A stretch of 64,000 nt of DNA from the NCBI GenBank assembly GCA_028829895.1, contig CM054183.1, forward strand, positions 21,799,975-21,863,974, read 5' to 3'. The DNA is from Sinotaia quadrata (Eukaryota; Mollusca; Gastropoda; Architaenioglossa; Viviparidae). The notes under the pieces are model-generated. The model did not search any database, had not been told where the DNA came from, and saw only the letters and a list, made by a program, of their open reading frames with translations. Below, one piece after another: positions 49,311 through 61,653 of this stretch (the first letter of the stretch is position 1; the number at the start of each line of letters is the position of its first letter). The position numbers were made by a program, and so were the translations under genes.

Positions 49311-50678
49311 TCACTAGCGGTTTGTGACAAGTCACTGTCTTTCTTATTTAGACAATGATTCCACGTAACCTTTCTAGGCATATTATACAACTGAAATGAA
49401 TGAATTGAGCTAAATAAGTGATATCATTTAAATTTCTTTCCTTTGCAAAGAGGGACCAGTATCAAACCAGACATTTTGTAGAGGAGAAAAACGAAATGTT
49501 TGACGCCTCACAAGTGCTATACTACTCACTAGACCGTAATATGAAGAAACCTAACATGTTCCAGATTATATTTTCTCCCTGGCTGCTTTATGACTCAGCA
49601 ATTATAAGTCTTCATTACTGTGCTACGGTATAAGTCATCATCAACATAGAAACTTTTAAAATTGAATTGTGTTCAACGGATGAGAAAGTTTGATTCACTC
49701 AAACACAAAAATTAACAACAGAATTCATTCACTGATTTCAGACTGTCTTTTGCAGAATAGCTGAGGTAAATAAAATGACACATATGCACCGCACATTTCA
49801 CACACATTGACACCCACATAAACATTCACACCTACAGACACAATCACATATGCATTGACACTCACAGACACACAATCACTTTAAATCACACACAATCACA
49901 ATTCAGACATACAGACACATAATCACACATACATTCACACCTACACCTACAAAGTCACATACACATTCACCCCTACAGACACACAACTGCTAACACACAC
50001 GAAAAGTCAATCATATACCACAGATACTGTACTGTGTTCACATGTTTAGTACAAAGAGTACTTGAACACCTACCGCGTTGGCAAATTCATTAACATTAAA
50101 AAAATAAAATTGCGTGGTGTTAGCTTGTCTGAAAACTTTGCTTTTTATCAAACTTTGCGAAACTCTCCCACAACTTCCGGTAAATGTAGTGTAGCCTTTC
50201 TTCTGTGTCAGAATATGGGTTCATTTTCCTCTCTTCCATCAAATCCACCATATACGTTTTCCATTACTTTCAAGCGCTGTCAATTAAGATTTCCAATTTT
50301 TTAAACTTTAGAAAACAGCAAAAGCTTTAAGGTAAGTTACGTTTTACTGTTTGGAGAAAAATAAATTGAATGTTTTTGTTTGCTCTTAGCTAGAAGTGAC
50401 TGGTGTATACAGAGTTATCACGCTTTATCTTCATTCACTTATCTACATAGTGAATAGATGAAAAACATGTTTGATTTCATTGGAGGACTTCAGATTGTGA
50501 AGAGATTACTGGTGAACAAAGCAGCATTACGTTTCTCTGGAATTGTTTTTACTCCGCGCACGTGCTTTTACCGAGTCAAGATTCATCTTTAATCTATTGT
50601 TTTTTCAGTTGTTGTTGGACGTTTTGTTTTTATCATTAGGTGGCGACAAGTGATTGTATACATTTTATGACGACAATG
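49311..50678. other. unique sequence with a CA-rich stretch
   Basis: 49785-50005 is a degenerate CA-rich block with recurring CACACATACATTCACACCTA. Two short plus-strand frames (49418-49633 and 50062-50304) have no recognised domain. Confidence 0.35.
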
Positions 50679-50900
50679 TTTCTGTCTGTATGCACGTGTG
50701 CATGCATGTCTGTGTACGGAAATGTTTGTCTTATTATTGCTATGCATAAAGTGTCTGTATGCATGAATGTCTGTGTACGGAAATGCGTGTCTTATTACTG
50801 CTATGCATAAGGTGTCTCTTTGTATGCATGAATGTCTGTGTACGGAAATGTTTGTCTTATTATTGCTATGCATAAAGTGTCTCTTTGTATGCATAATGCA
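50679..50900. repeat. 61-64-bp minisatellite, 3-4 copies
   Basis: TCTGTGTACGGAAATG occurs at 50709, 50770 and 50834, each followed by TGTCTTATTA(T/C)TGCTATGCA. Confidence 0.94.
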
Positions 50901-52394
50901 TGATTGGTTGACTGTGCACTTGAGTGCGCGCACATTCGTTTATGTATGTATCTTTGAGTGCATGCATATGCATATTGTGTACAAGATGGTATAACTAATA
51001 TATATGCATGTGTGTTTTCATGCTTATGCTTATTTCGTGTGTGCTCTTAACTTCTGAATTAAAGAAACAAGAGAATTTCCATGCTCTGGGCTCTTAGCAA
51101 TGTTCAAAGACCATCAGCCACTGCTAAGTAACGGAGATAACAAAGAAAAGAAATACATGCAATTGAAGAAAAGGTAAAATACAACAGTCAAATGAGAAAG
51201 ACATAGAGGACAAAATGCACCGGCAAAGTTCTTTTAGGGACCCATTTTCCACCCACCCGCACCTCCAAGCTCTCGCGCGAAATCGGCCGAAAACTGGAAG
51301 CGCTCCTAAAAATACTTCCACGCTATCTTAAGTGTCGTCAATAATAGAACTTCACAGATTTGTATTCAAGCAAGGATGTTATTTGAATCTAAGTCCTGAT
51401 TGGACGTTTGTACACCCTAACAGCCTTTGAAAGCCGATATTTAGGCCGCTGTTCCCTTCTTAAAGCTTTTGTCATTTTCGATTCTATAGTACAATATAGT
51501 AGTTATTATCGCATATTAAAACGATAGGAGATGTTTACTTACTAAAGCCTGGTGTTGCTACATTCATATTACGACTATTTACACGTTAAATCCCTTCCCA
51601 AATATTAGGAAAAAAATGCTAAGTGCTAAAACGTACAGTATCTGCTTGTGAAAGTTGTCATAAGCTAGTCCACCACAGTCTGTCTACACGTCCAGCCCTC
51701 GACAGCTAGTACTCCAGCCACTGATCACCAAACTCACACAAAACAAAATGACGGTCTCTGAGTCATGCGCAGTTCGTCACTAAGCCAGAGTGAACGTAAT
51801 CAAAGTACTTTCTTACGTCAATCGTATACAGGTAACTCCTGCATGGCTGTCTTCTGCTTGGTTTAAATGTTACTTTCGCCTTTCCTATCTCGCACTGCCT
51901 CAGTGCCTCGTCTGTCCAGGGAATTTGCTTTGTGGTCTTAGCCCACCCCTTCTGTCCCCGCTCCTCCTCCCACCCTCCGACCCCATTTTGATCCGTTACC
52001 ACTTTTCATCTTTGTAGACTACAGTCGATAGGGCAGGCATTGGAGCGTAAGCTTGGCTCTGGCATCTTGTCCAAGACGCTCGAATTCGTGCCCAGATCGA
52101 GACAGAAAAAATAAATTAAGAAAGACACGACTAGTACTTAGGGGTGGATGGGAGGTGGCAAATTCATCGACCGGAACGAGATTTTGTACCGTGTAAAGTC
52201 TTCGATGTGGCTGAAAATGGAAAAGAGCAGAACACTTTCACATAAACATATCCAAACACGAAATCTTTCACACCTCTCCTTAGCCGTGGCTTTATGAAAC
52301 ATCATTCGTTAAATTAATTAACTCCTTCTTTCTATGTGTGCACTCATTTGCAAAATCAGCCAAAGCAAGATGTGAAACTTGCATTCAATAGATG
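50901..52394. other. unique sequence; possible SINE-like trace at about 52025-52120
   Basis: 52025-52120 reads GATAGGGCAGGCATTGGAGC, later GACGCTCGAATTCGTGCCC, then an A-rich end. This faintly recalls A-box/B-box spacing of a tRNA-derived SINE but matches neither consensus well. No gene is supported in the 1.5 kb. Confidence 0.15.
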
Positions 52395-52608
52395 TATAAT
52401 GCAACTCAATCCAGGAATATGACCTAACAATGCAAATCAATCCTGGAATATGATATTACAATGCAAATCAATCCTGGAATATGATATTACACTGCAAATC
52501 AATCCTGGAATATGACATAACAATGCAAATCAATCCCGAAATAAGACATTACAATGCAAATCAATCCCGGAATAAGACATTACAATGCAAATCAATCCTG
52601 TAATACAT
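52395..52608. repeat. 31-bp minisatellite, 7 copies
   Basis: Unit AATGCAAATCAATCCTGGAA then TATGATATTAC. The last unit runs into family B copy 2, whose left edge resembles the unit. Confidence 0.93.
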
Positions 52609-53030
52609 TCCCTAAATTTCTAGTAGACACTAAAGTCGCAACTGAAGCACCAGACACACATCATTCAAACATAGAAATATGAGTTGGGGGAAGGGGGGCA
52701 AATAGAATAGATGTGTGAAAGAAGGGATAGAGAATAATGAATTAAAATAGCAAATATATACACATAAATGCACACCTGACTGACCTTACTCAGCTAAAAC
52801 CATTTTACCAGAGGGGCTCCGGGAGAGCTTTCTTAACAATGTTTCACTGACAACGGCAGGATAAACTCTGATCATTGAGGATGATTATGGAGTGTACAAA
52901 GACAAACCATGCCAGTCACATGGCCAACTGAGCTAAGTATCTCGCAAATTATTACAACTTGACCTACTGGGTTGGTCAAGATTGTATAACATCGCCAGCG
53001 ATCACCAGGGTCTTCATGGAAGAGACTAGC
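52593..53030. repeat. family B dispersed repeat, copy 2
   Basis: Same landmarks and order as 29180-29650 (AGAATAATGAATTAAAATAG, CCTTACTCAGC, GGGAGAGCTTTCTTA, GCCAGTCACATGG, TTGGTCAAGATTGTATAAC), with an unshared insertion in the middle. Confidence 0.75.
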
Positions 53031-53451
53031 TAACAGTTATATGTGAAACACAAGATATAATGTCATGTCCATTTTGATGGATGTAAAGGTGCTTTGAGGC
53101 CCTGGGAAACACAAGATAAATGAAATGTTTGGCGGCTATCCCTTGTACACAGTTTATAATCACTATGTCAATTTGTGTGCCTTTATACTATTGCCCATAT
53201 GCTTTTGGCATTCACACATTTCATTATATAAGAAGTATAGAGACAGTTTAAAAAATGGGATATTTTCACCTAATGAATTTTTAAAGAGACAAGACGGGTT
53301 GAAATTCTTTGAATTCTTAACAAATACAAGGCTGAAAAAGAATTGCCAGCAGTCTTGATCAGACTACATATCTTTGAAGGGCCAATCAAAATCTCCTGTC
53401 TGAGAGAAACACACTTTCTCCTGAGTAGACAACAATGATGCAGGTTCATCC
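53031..53451. other. unassigned sequence between family B and the LTR
   Basis: Plus-strand 53125-53358 is open for 77 codons with aromatic-rich then Lys-rich composition. No family recognised. Confidence 0.2.
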
Positions 53452-54628
53452 TGTGATGGAGTAAAATTGTCTTTCCCTATTTTAATACTTAATTGCTATA
53501 TAAATTGTTAAAGAGAGTGACCAACCTTGAGCACTCCTTATGATGGTATTTTTGTAATTGTCAGTGTGACCCAACCTTGAGCACTCCTTATGAAGGTATT
53601 TTCGTAATTGTCAGAGTTGGAAGTAAACAAGTGGAGTTGAAAATATGCTAGATTTTGCTGATGTAAGGCAAACTAATTCCAACGTGGTGAGTAGTTTTAT
53701 TTATCCAATGGTTATGATTTACGAGAATGAGGCCAGCCAATGGCTGAGATCCAAAAGTTTATCTGCAGTAGAAAATGCTATTGTCTGATCACTTAAATTT
53801 GAAGTGGCAAAGAAGTCTGGTCTTGAAAGGCGACCAGTAGATTAAGAGTAAGTTAATTGACTGGTTGAAAGAAAACGGACATAGAAATATTTCATGCATT
53901 TTTGCTATTAATGTGTTATACTTGTGTTTTACATAGAGAAGTATTATGTGAGTAGACTATACTTTCTACAAATGTTTGAACTAGGCTGCTCGTATGTAGT
54001 TTGCTAACACTTGACAGTGTTTTAATATGCTGTATTTATTATGCTGTGTGCATGTCTTGGGCTATTAAATACTGTTGCAGGAAATTGTAAGTTGAGATTG
54101 GAATGTAAGAAAGAATGGAGTTATAAAGCAATAAAATGGAAAGTTAGGTTTCTTCCCTGTTTATAACTTAGAGTAAAGTAGCTTATCTTTCCTTGTGTTA
54201 TTTGAATCTCCTGATTCACTGATTGTAAAGTGCTATGACTGACCATGGCAGAGGCAGGAAGAAGTGTGTGTAAGTGTAAAAGAATAGGAATACACTACAC
54301 TCTTTTGATGTATCATGGCAAAGTATGCTGATTACATTGGGAAATTTCTGAAACAGTGAAGTTTTGTCTTATCCTTCTCCTTAATAAGACGTTTTCAGAA
54401 TATGGAAATATTGTGTGATGGTAAATGTTATCTTAATGTTGTGGAAGAGAGAAAACGTTTACACTGTCTGCATATCCACCAAGTGATAGAGGCGAGTGGT
54501 GTCTGATGGAGAATTATTAATAATATAAATTAAAATTCTCATCACTTATAATTAGTTATGAATGAGTAATTAATTAATTAATTTATTTATTTATCAAAAT
54601 AATTAACTAATTGTAGTTGGCGTAGGCT
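53452..54628 (+). mobile_element. family A LTR (plus strand) next to a gag relic
   Basis: Begins TGTGATGGAGTAAAATTGTC, followed by the family blocks in order (ATGCTAGATTTTGCTGATGT, TTTCATGCATTTTTGCTATT, CTATTAAATACTGTTGCAGG, GAGAGAAAACGTTTACACTG and ATTCTCATCACTTATAATTA), and ends near AACTAATTGTAGTTGGCG. Near its start a short segment (CAACCTTGAGCACTCCTTATG) is tandemly duplicated (53521-53600). Its position 0.45 kb upstream of a same-strand gag relic is the main evidence that family A is an LTR. Confidence 0.75.
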
Positions 54629-55074
54629 TTGTCTGGGTATGAGTTTAAATTTGTTCAAATTTGTTAAACTAATTTTCATTGTGTTGGAATTAATAAAGGT
54701 GGAAAATATTTGGTGAAAATGTGTCAAGCTTAAAATTCAATGGGGGAAGCCTAGATTAAAACAGGTGTAGAAAGATGTACACTTGACAAGTGGAATAGTC
54801 ATTTAGAAAGCAGTCTCATCACAATCATTATTTTTATAACACTATCAAGAGCTGTCTTGTTTTGTCTATCCTTTTATCTCTTTTGAAATTTGTTTGATGA
54901 AACGTTTGATTTACCATTATTGATTGCATATTGTACTAATACAGGTATTCCATCGTGTCCATTATTGATGTGTGGATAATATATTGTTTACATTGGTCGT
55001 GCATTTTTAACACCTAGATTTAAATGTTATCAGTTACTTGAGTGTGTGTGAGATACTTTTGTAAAATCAGTCAG
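54629..55074 (+). other. putative 5' leader of the gag element
   Basis: AT-rich spacer between LTR and gag start, of the size expected for a retrotransposon leader. No primer-binding site could be identified with confidence. Confidence 0.4.
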
Positions 55075-55865
55075 ATGGCTGGCCAGTCAGCCAGTTGCAC
55101 GACCATGGTAAAAAGTTTGCAATTTAAAAGAATGGAATATTCTACGGAAATTAGAAAGAAATGGATTCAGAGAGGAATGGAAGAAGCCAGTGACTTGGGT
55201 CTTTCAGGATATGAAGCTACAGATTATGCTATAAGCTATGCGGATAAAGGGCAAAGGTGAAAGAGAAGAACTAGAAAGAAAAGACACACGTGAAAGAGAA
55301 AAACTAGAAATAAAAAAGGGTACATGAAAGAGAAGAACTGGAAATACAAAGAACAAGAAAGAAAAGAACCAGGAATAAAAGTGAAGGAAATAGAAATAAA
55401 AAAGAATGAAAGTGAGAAAGGTTTACAGATTGAAAGTGAAGATGAAGAGAAAATATTACAGATTGAATGTGGTCTTCAACAAGAGGTAGCATTTGCCAAA
55501 ATAGATGCTGAGGATAAAAGAAACAGCTTGGCTTAAATCAACTGAAGATACAGGAAGATAAGTGAGAGAGCAGCTAAGGATCAGGAAGCCAGTGCGAAAT
55601 TTCATTTCCATTCTTTTATCAAAACGGAGGAACATATTGAGGATTATGTACTAAGCTTTGAACAGAGTGCTATGAGATTAGGCCTATCAGAAAGTTTATG
55701 GCTTTCCAAATTAGTGGCAGGAATGAAAGTACAGGACAGTGTGGTTGTTGTTAGGTTCCCAGAAGAAGCTGACACGTGTGAGACTTATAAGGCCAACTGT
55801 TACATACTTGAGAGTGATGAGTGAGACATACAGATATAGGTTTCACCAGTTTCAGAGAGAACAGA
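55075..55865 (+). pseudogene. Ty3/gypsy-like gag relic, frameshifted and truncated
   Basis: ATG at 55075 (MAGQSASCT...) opens a frame to a TGA at 55258. The sense then continues in another frame as a charged coiled-coil-like Arg/Glu/Lys segment (EREELERKD type, about 55250-55320). A third piece (55324-55533) is also Lys/Glu-rich. About 55555-55824 is open and resembles the helical capsid-like part of Gypsy gags: HIEDYVLSFEQSA, LWLSKLVAG, then a CETYKANC segment. After one more shift, ETYRYRFHQFQREQTDT matches the YRxRF...R.....T block seen in such gags. The order (charged N-terminal helix, capsid helices, YRxRF) supports gag. There is no zinc knuckle, protease or polymerase, because family A LTR sequence begins at about 55866. 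Inactive. Confidence 0.65.
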
Positions 55866-55990
55866 CTGATACACTACACTCCTTTGATGTATCATGGGAG
55901 AGTGTGCTGATTACATCGGGAAATTTCTGGTACAGTGAAGTTACTAGAAATTGTTACACGATGGTTCCATGTACCCCTTCTAGGTTACAT
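55866..55990 (+). mobile_element. internal LTR fragment fused to the gag relic
   Basis: ACACTACACTCCTTTGATGT onward matches the middle of the 53.5-kb LTR at about 54291-54365 (TGATTACATxGGGAAATTTC and CAGTGAAG are shared), joined directly to the truncated gag. Confidence 0.7.
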
Positions 55991-56294
55991 TACACGACTG
56001 TTCGCAGCGCACAGTGAAGAACCATCCAACACATCACACTGTATGTTCAGACTCTTCATGTGTGATACTCAAACAAACAATGAGGAATGTTCTAATTAAT
56101 CTTTGTGAATTCTTGAAACCAAACTAAAGCCTAATTTTTTTGCCTTATTGGCTCTCGAACTGAATTCACAGGAATCAACTTACAGCAACACTGATAAGTT
56201 CAATGATAACGGTGGACATACACACTAACATGATCTGGCAGAATATAGTAGTCCCTGAGATCTAAAGAGGACCTGATTCAAACAAATGAAGGCT

Positions 56295-56948
56295 CACTTT
56301 TCTCTGTAAAAGTCAAATTAAGGCAGCACTAAATGTCAGGCATATTTCACCTCTAAACTCCTTTCTCTCTTGCACACATTCTTAACTTACAAACCCTGCA
56401 ACAATATTCATTAGCACTATACACACGCACCATAAGAAATATATCATCAACCAAAATTCACAAGTATAATGTAGAACATAAACAAAACATAGAAATAATG
56501 ATACACCTACATAAAGCATTCTCCAATTCAAATCATAGATCAATAGCAAACATGCACGAAATACTTTTAAGTTTATTCTTTCTTTATCAGTCAGTTAACT
56601 TACGATAAGCTAATGATCGCCTTAATGACCAGACTCGAGTTTTGTACAAAATTAAAGTGATTAGAATATAGGATTTTCTCAACAAAGTAACTTTCAGTTC
56701 ATCCCCATTGGATGAAATTGTTATGGACAAGTGTGAACCTATTAGTCAGGAAAACTACTCATCCAGTCGGAACTGGTTTAGATTGCATCAGCAAGTTCTA
56801 GCTTATTCTCCACTTGAGTTGTTTACTTCCAGCCTTGACACACAAAAGTACCTCATAATGAGTGACCAAGGTCGGGTCATATTGACATTTAACAATTTAC
56901 ACAACAATTAAGTTTAGAAATAGGGATAGGCAAATTTACTCCGTCACA
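56295..56948 (-). mobile_element. 5' half of a family A LTR, inverted
   Basis: On the minus strand it starts at 56948 with the clearest 5' terminus in the window, TGTGACGGAGTAAATTTGCC. It runs through the TTGCTGATGCAATCTAAACC, GTATTTCGTGCATGTTTGCT and GTTGCAGGGTTTGTAAG blocks, fading near 56295. Together with the plus LTR at 53.5 kb it brackets the gag relic in inverted, not direct, orientation, so this is not a normal 3' LTR of the same insertion. Confidence 0.75.
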
Positions 56949-57298
56949 CATAGATTTGTAAAATTATACTTAAAACTAATAATGAATATGAGAAGGTTTG
57001 TTGTTCAACCTAAAGATAATGACTCTAGTATCAAGAATGGTTTTACATTTCCCGAGGTATGTACACCTACAAGCGATGTCCTTTTAGCGAACAAGCTAAA
57101 AATAGAAAATCAGTGAGTAAAGCAGACGACACATTCTAACCATTAACTAGTAAAATGTTGGTATAATAAATTATAAAGTCAACCCAAAGTTCATCGTGAC
57201 GGGTGGGAGGGGGGTGGAATACGGTTAAGTAACCGTAAAATTTTAAAATGAAAACCGTCTTTGGGTTTTTACGTGAGAGCTCTCGTGATGTAACTGTT
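56949..57298. other. unique sequence, no feature seen
   Basis: G-rich run at 57203-57216; no feature supported. Confidence 0.4.
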
Positions 57299-57513
57299 AT
57301 GTGTGTGTGTGTGTGTGTGTGTGTATGTATATGTGTGTGTATGTGTGTGTGTGTATGTATATGTGTGTGTATGTATATATGTGTGTGTGTATGTGTATGT
57401 GTGTGTATGTAGGTGTGTGTGTAGGTGTGTGTATGTGTGTGTGTGTGTTGTGTGTGTGTGTTGTGTGTATGTGTATTTGTGTGTGTGTATGTAGGAGTGT
57501 GTGTATGTGTGTA

Positions 57514-57566
<53 letters not shown>
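57299..57566. repeat. GT/GTAT microsatellite
   Basis: GT repeats with TATG, TAGG and TTTG interruptions, ending in a perfect GT run 57516-57566. Confidence 0.96.
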
Positions 57567-57567
<1 letters not shown>

Positions 57568-59362
57568 CGCGAAATGAACTAAAACCTAAATGAGAAAGCC
57601 AAGAAGAACAATTTAATAAAGATTTATTTTCAAAGCATTCTGTTTCTCACTCAGACACGTTCGGTGTCCAAGTTTAAATGATTCTTTAACTCTAGATACA
57701 AGGAGCTAGTTAGTCTTAAGAAATTAGTCCTTAGTCACAACTTCAGTGGCTTCCAGACGAAAACTACGTCTGCACAATACTATTGAAAAGTCGCGGTCAA
57801 GCTGGTGCGCCGAAGGCTAATTTAACGTCTGATATATTTAATTATCAAAATCAATCTGAGCTTTTAGCCAAGAAGAAAATCAATCAGATTTCTCCTGCAT
57901 TACTTTCTAATCTTTAGTGTTGCCAGAGAACAGCTCATGGTTGCTAAGGTAATTTATTAACTTTCTTGGGATCTTTCAGTTCTTTCTATCTCTTCGTTTT
58001 AGCGAACCAGGTTTGTCTTATTCGGGATTAGTCTGCATGCAGTGTATTTTGTTTTATCTTCTTCTTATATCTCCGTCTTTTCCTCATTTCATTTCTTGCA
58101 CATCCGTAGTAAAATGCCGGGATGCTCTGTCTATTAAATGTCCGGAATTGTCTTTGCTTCGTCCATGGCCCTGCTGGGGTTGTCTTTTATCGGTTTTATT
58201 GAGCTGTTATATTAAAAACAAGAATTTCGTACATAATCTTACCGTTTTACAATGCTAACGCCAAGTGCACAATGTGGACGTGTGGCAATGCCAAGCAATG
58301 AATGATTGATGTACATGCATGTATCATTACGATTTACCAGAAAGTAATTTTATTTGCAGACATTGAATCTTAACATAATGTGATATTTACCTTAACTAAA
58401 AGATTGTACAGTTTGTCAGTGTATATGATTATTACAATCATGTTGACATCACTGAGTAATTCCACCGATTGGAAACATGTGGATGTCATCATTATTTTCT
58501 GTCTATCATCACCTGCGTATGTGTAAGTCATTGCCTCTGTATGTGTATGTCATTGCCTCCGTATGTGTCCGCCCTTGCCTGTTTAAGTGACTGTGACTGT
58601 CTGTCTCTCATCACTTCTGTCACCCTGTCTCAATGACATTGTCACTGTTTATGTTTCCTTTTCTGAATTTTTGTCTCTCTGACTTTTTGCTATGGCTATT
58701 AGTTAAAATGCCTGCATATGATTTGCCTTTATCTATCCCTTCTACCTCTTTTTTTTTCTCTTTTTTCCACTCTTTTTCCCCCCTCTCTGTTTTATTCCCC
58801 CCCCCCTTCCCTTGCTCTTTGTCACATTCTTTCTCTAAGGTCTTGTTTCATTTCTCTAATTTTGAGTGTGTGCGTGTGTATATGTTTTTGTGTGTGTTTT
58901 GGTGTGTTTGTGCGTGCGTGTGTGTTGTACCCTGTTTCATTAACTTTCAGCATCCTTTCATCTCATTCTGTCAAACTTTATTCTTTAAAAATTATTTCTT
59001 GCGTTTGTCTTTCTCCTCTTTCAGCATTTCTGTAAATGTAAAGGTCATTCAAACAAATATTGACGATACATTTCAATTGACTATCATACTAGTTTTTTTT
59101 TCCCAAGATTATTTTCACATTTCATCTAAAATCCTGAAATAAAAACTTTCGGCAAGTTTAGACAGTGCTGAACATTGTTTGCGTTATTAAAGGCCTAAAG
59201 GCCCATACGTCATTGCTGGAATACGTCATTGTAATTAAGTTGTCTCCCTTCAAACAAAATATGTTCTTGGTCTTTGTGTATATGTGTCTTGCGTTTATTT
59301 GCATTTATTTATTTATATTTATGCTTTTGTGCTTGAGAATGTGAACATGTAGCTGATGTATT
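57567..59362. other. unique sequence, pyrimidine-rich in part
   Basis: 58735-58850 is T/C-rich with a C-run. 58862-58926 is a degenerate GT stretch. The 169-codon plus-strand frame (58633-59142) is Phe/Ser/Leu-rich because of the pyrimidine bias and is not considered a gene. Confidence 0.35.
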
Positions 59363-59466
<104 letters not shown>

Positions 59467-59717
59467 ACGCGCGTCTTGAACACAATTTTAGTGTTTCATA
59501 TGTCATTGATTTCGGGTAAATTATCTCCCCCGTTTAAATGGCACGCTACTGAATGAAGTATCTTAAGACGCAAGCATTTATCAGTGTCAGGTCAATCCCG
59601 TTTCAGACGCATTTTCAGTGCTCCACTCTATTCATTGGCTGGATCTCTTTCGTTGTCTCTCTCTTTCTCCCTGCCTAGAGAACGTGTGTACTTTCTGACC
59701 GAATCTTGGTCACATTC

Positions 59718-59781
59718 GTCTCCTAGTGTTCTAATTGTTCTCAGTCGTTCGTTCTGTGTTCTAACTTGTTCTCAGTCCCTC
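59718..59781. repeat. left part of the 33-bp minisatellite split by an LTR
   Basis: Two diverged units (TCTAATTGTTCTCAGTCGTT and GTGTTCTAACTTGTTCTCAG) directly before the LTR start at 59782. The same unit resumes right after the LTR. Confidence 0.85.
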
Positions 59782-60469
59782 TGTGACAGAGTAAATTTGC
59801 TCTCCCTATTTTAAAATTAAATTGTTTTATAAATTTGCTAAATTGTCAAAGTAATCCGACCTTGGGCTCTCTTCATGGTGGTTGTTTTGAAAGTGTCTGA
59901 GTTGAAGTAAACAGCTCGAGGTGAGAATATTCTAGATTGCTGACGTAATGCAAACTAAGTGAGTAGTTTTCTATTATCCAATGATCTAGATTTACGAGAA
60001 CGAGACCAGCCAATGGGCTGAGATTAAAGAATTCACTTGCTGTAGAAAATTCCACTCTCTAATCGCTTTTGAATTTTGAGTGGAGGGAAGAAATCCGGCT
60101 TTGAAAGGCAGTCATTAGCTTGATTTTGAGTTAAAACTGACTGATTAAGAGAAAATGGACTTAGGAATATTTCGTGCAATTTTACTGTTTATATGTTATA
60201 CGTGTGTTTATATAGAGAAATACCATGTGAGTTTACTTTTTTCCTACAAATGTTTGAACTAAACTGCACACATGTAATGTGCTAACACTTGACATTGTTA
60301 GATATGCTGTGTTTATTTTACCATGTGTATGTATCGGGCTAATAAATAATGTTGCAGGAGATTGTAAGCTGAGAATGGGATGTGAAATAGAATGGAGTTA
60401 TATTGTAATCAATGGGAAACTTAGGTTCGCTCCTATATTGTATTTGGCAGTGAACAAGTGGCGTTCTGA

Positions 60470-60695
60470 CCTGTATGACTGGGAAGTATAAACCTGTATG
60501 ATTGGGAAGTAAACCTGTATGACTGAGAAGTATAAACCTCTATGACTGAGAAGTATAAACCTGTATGACTGGGAAGTATAAACCTCTATGACTGAGAAGT
60601 ATAAACCTGTATGACTGGGAAGTATAAACCTGTATGACTGGGAAGTATAAACCTCTATGACTGGAAGTATAAACCTGTATGACTGGAAGGCACAG
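60470..60695. repeat. 23-bp minisatellite inside the solo LTR, about 10 copies
   Basis: Unit TATGACTGGGAAGTATAAAC + CTG with GGG/GAG and CTG/CTC variants. The corresponding place in the 36- and 53.5-kb copies holds a single TATGACT-like segment. Confidence 0.95.
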
Positions 60696-61154
60696 GAATG
60701 TCTGTTGTACTGTGTGTAAGCATGAGGAAGTACACTATACACCCGTGATGTATCCTGGATAATTGAGAGAATTATAGTATATTGAATTTGCTATAATTAC
60801 TGTAATCATTGTGCTCTGCTTAAAGGAACTGACATGGTGAGGAGAGCACTCAACTTCATCAAGAATAGAACAGCACGTCAGTGGTTTCCTTGTGTGTGGC
60901 GGAAGACATGTTAATGGACATTCTGACATTGTTGCAAAGTCCAGTGAAAGACTGTCCAAGCAGTCCTTAATCCAGGTCATGTAAACAACTACAACAGCCT
61001 ACCTCTAATAACTCCATTTCTATTCTCTGATAGGACTAACCTGTGATTTGTATTGACTCATGTTGAATTGTAATTGTACATTTTAATATAGAGTGACTGT
61101 GTAGTGTGAAATTATCAGAATGTGAATTCATGGAATATTGGTGTCAAGTAATCT

Positions 61155-61300
61155 ATTTCATTTTAATTGTCTTACTTAATTGTCTCATCTTAATTGTCAA
61201 GTAATCTATTTCATTTTAATTGTCTTAATCTATTTCATTTTCATTGTCTTAATCTATTTCATTTTAATTGTCTTAATCTATTTCATTTTAATTGTCTTAT
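61155..61300. repeat. 24-bp tandem repeat inside the solo LTR, about 5-6 copies
   Basis: Unit TCTTAATCTATTTCATTTTA + ATTG, with one shortened unit. Absent from other family A copies. Confidence 0.92.
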
Positions 61301-61653
61301 ATTGGATTGTTCATTTAATAAATTTATTGTTAAATTTATTGACCTTACACATATTGATAAACTTATGCCGGAGAAGAAAGTGGGTGGAATGTGGCTCGCT
61401 AAATATAAAGTCAGATTTGTCTTCTCTTTTATTAAGAAATTTTCCACTCCAGAAATATTATGTGACCGCAATTGTTGTTGTATGGTGTGGAAGAGAGAAA
61501 ACGTTTCCAGCACCCGCATATCCGCCAATTGAGAGAGACGAGTGGTGTCTGTTGGATGATCATTTATAATAAAATTAATATTATCATTTGCTTGCAATTA
61601 AAATGAAAGATTAATTAATAATAATTAAAATTTTCTTTAACTAGGTGGCGTGC

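Larger units (their letters stand above)
59782..61653 (+). mobile_element. family A solo LTR inserted in a minisatellite
   Basis: Begins TGTGACAGAGTAAATTTGCT and ends near AACTAGGTGGCGTG. It contains all family blocks in order: GATTGCTGACGTAATGCAAA, TTTCGTGCAATTTTACTGTT, CTAATAAATAATGTTGCAGG, GAGAGAAAACGTTTCCAGC and a diverged TATCATTTGCTTGCAATTA. An AATAAATTTATTG near 61317 could serve as the LTR polyadenylation signal. It is lengthened relative to the 36-kb copy by two internal arrays (60470-60695 and 61155-61300). No defensible TSD, partly because the flanks are themselves repetitive. Confidence 0.78.

Noticed and set aside
52025..52120. tRNA-derived SINE
   Set aside because: Only weak A-box and B-box resemblance, no clear tail repeat or TSD, and no second copy in the window.
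58633..59142. 169-codon plus-strand frame, among the longest non-array frames
   Set aside because: Composition follows local T/C and GT bias; a second frame is open over the same stretch, and no domain is visible.
61180..61597. Overlapping plus and minus open frames in the LTR end, conserved between copies
   Set aside because: Other family A copies carry stops and indels in the same frames, so conservation reflects repeat ancestry, not coding.
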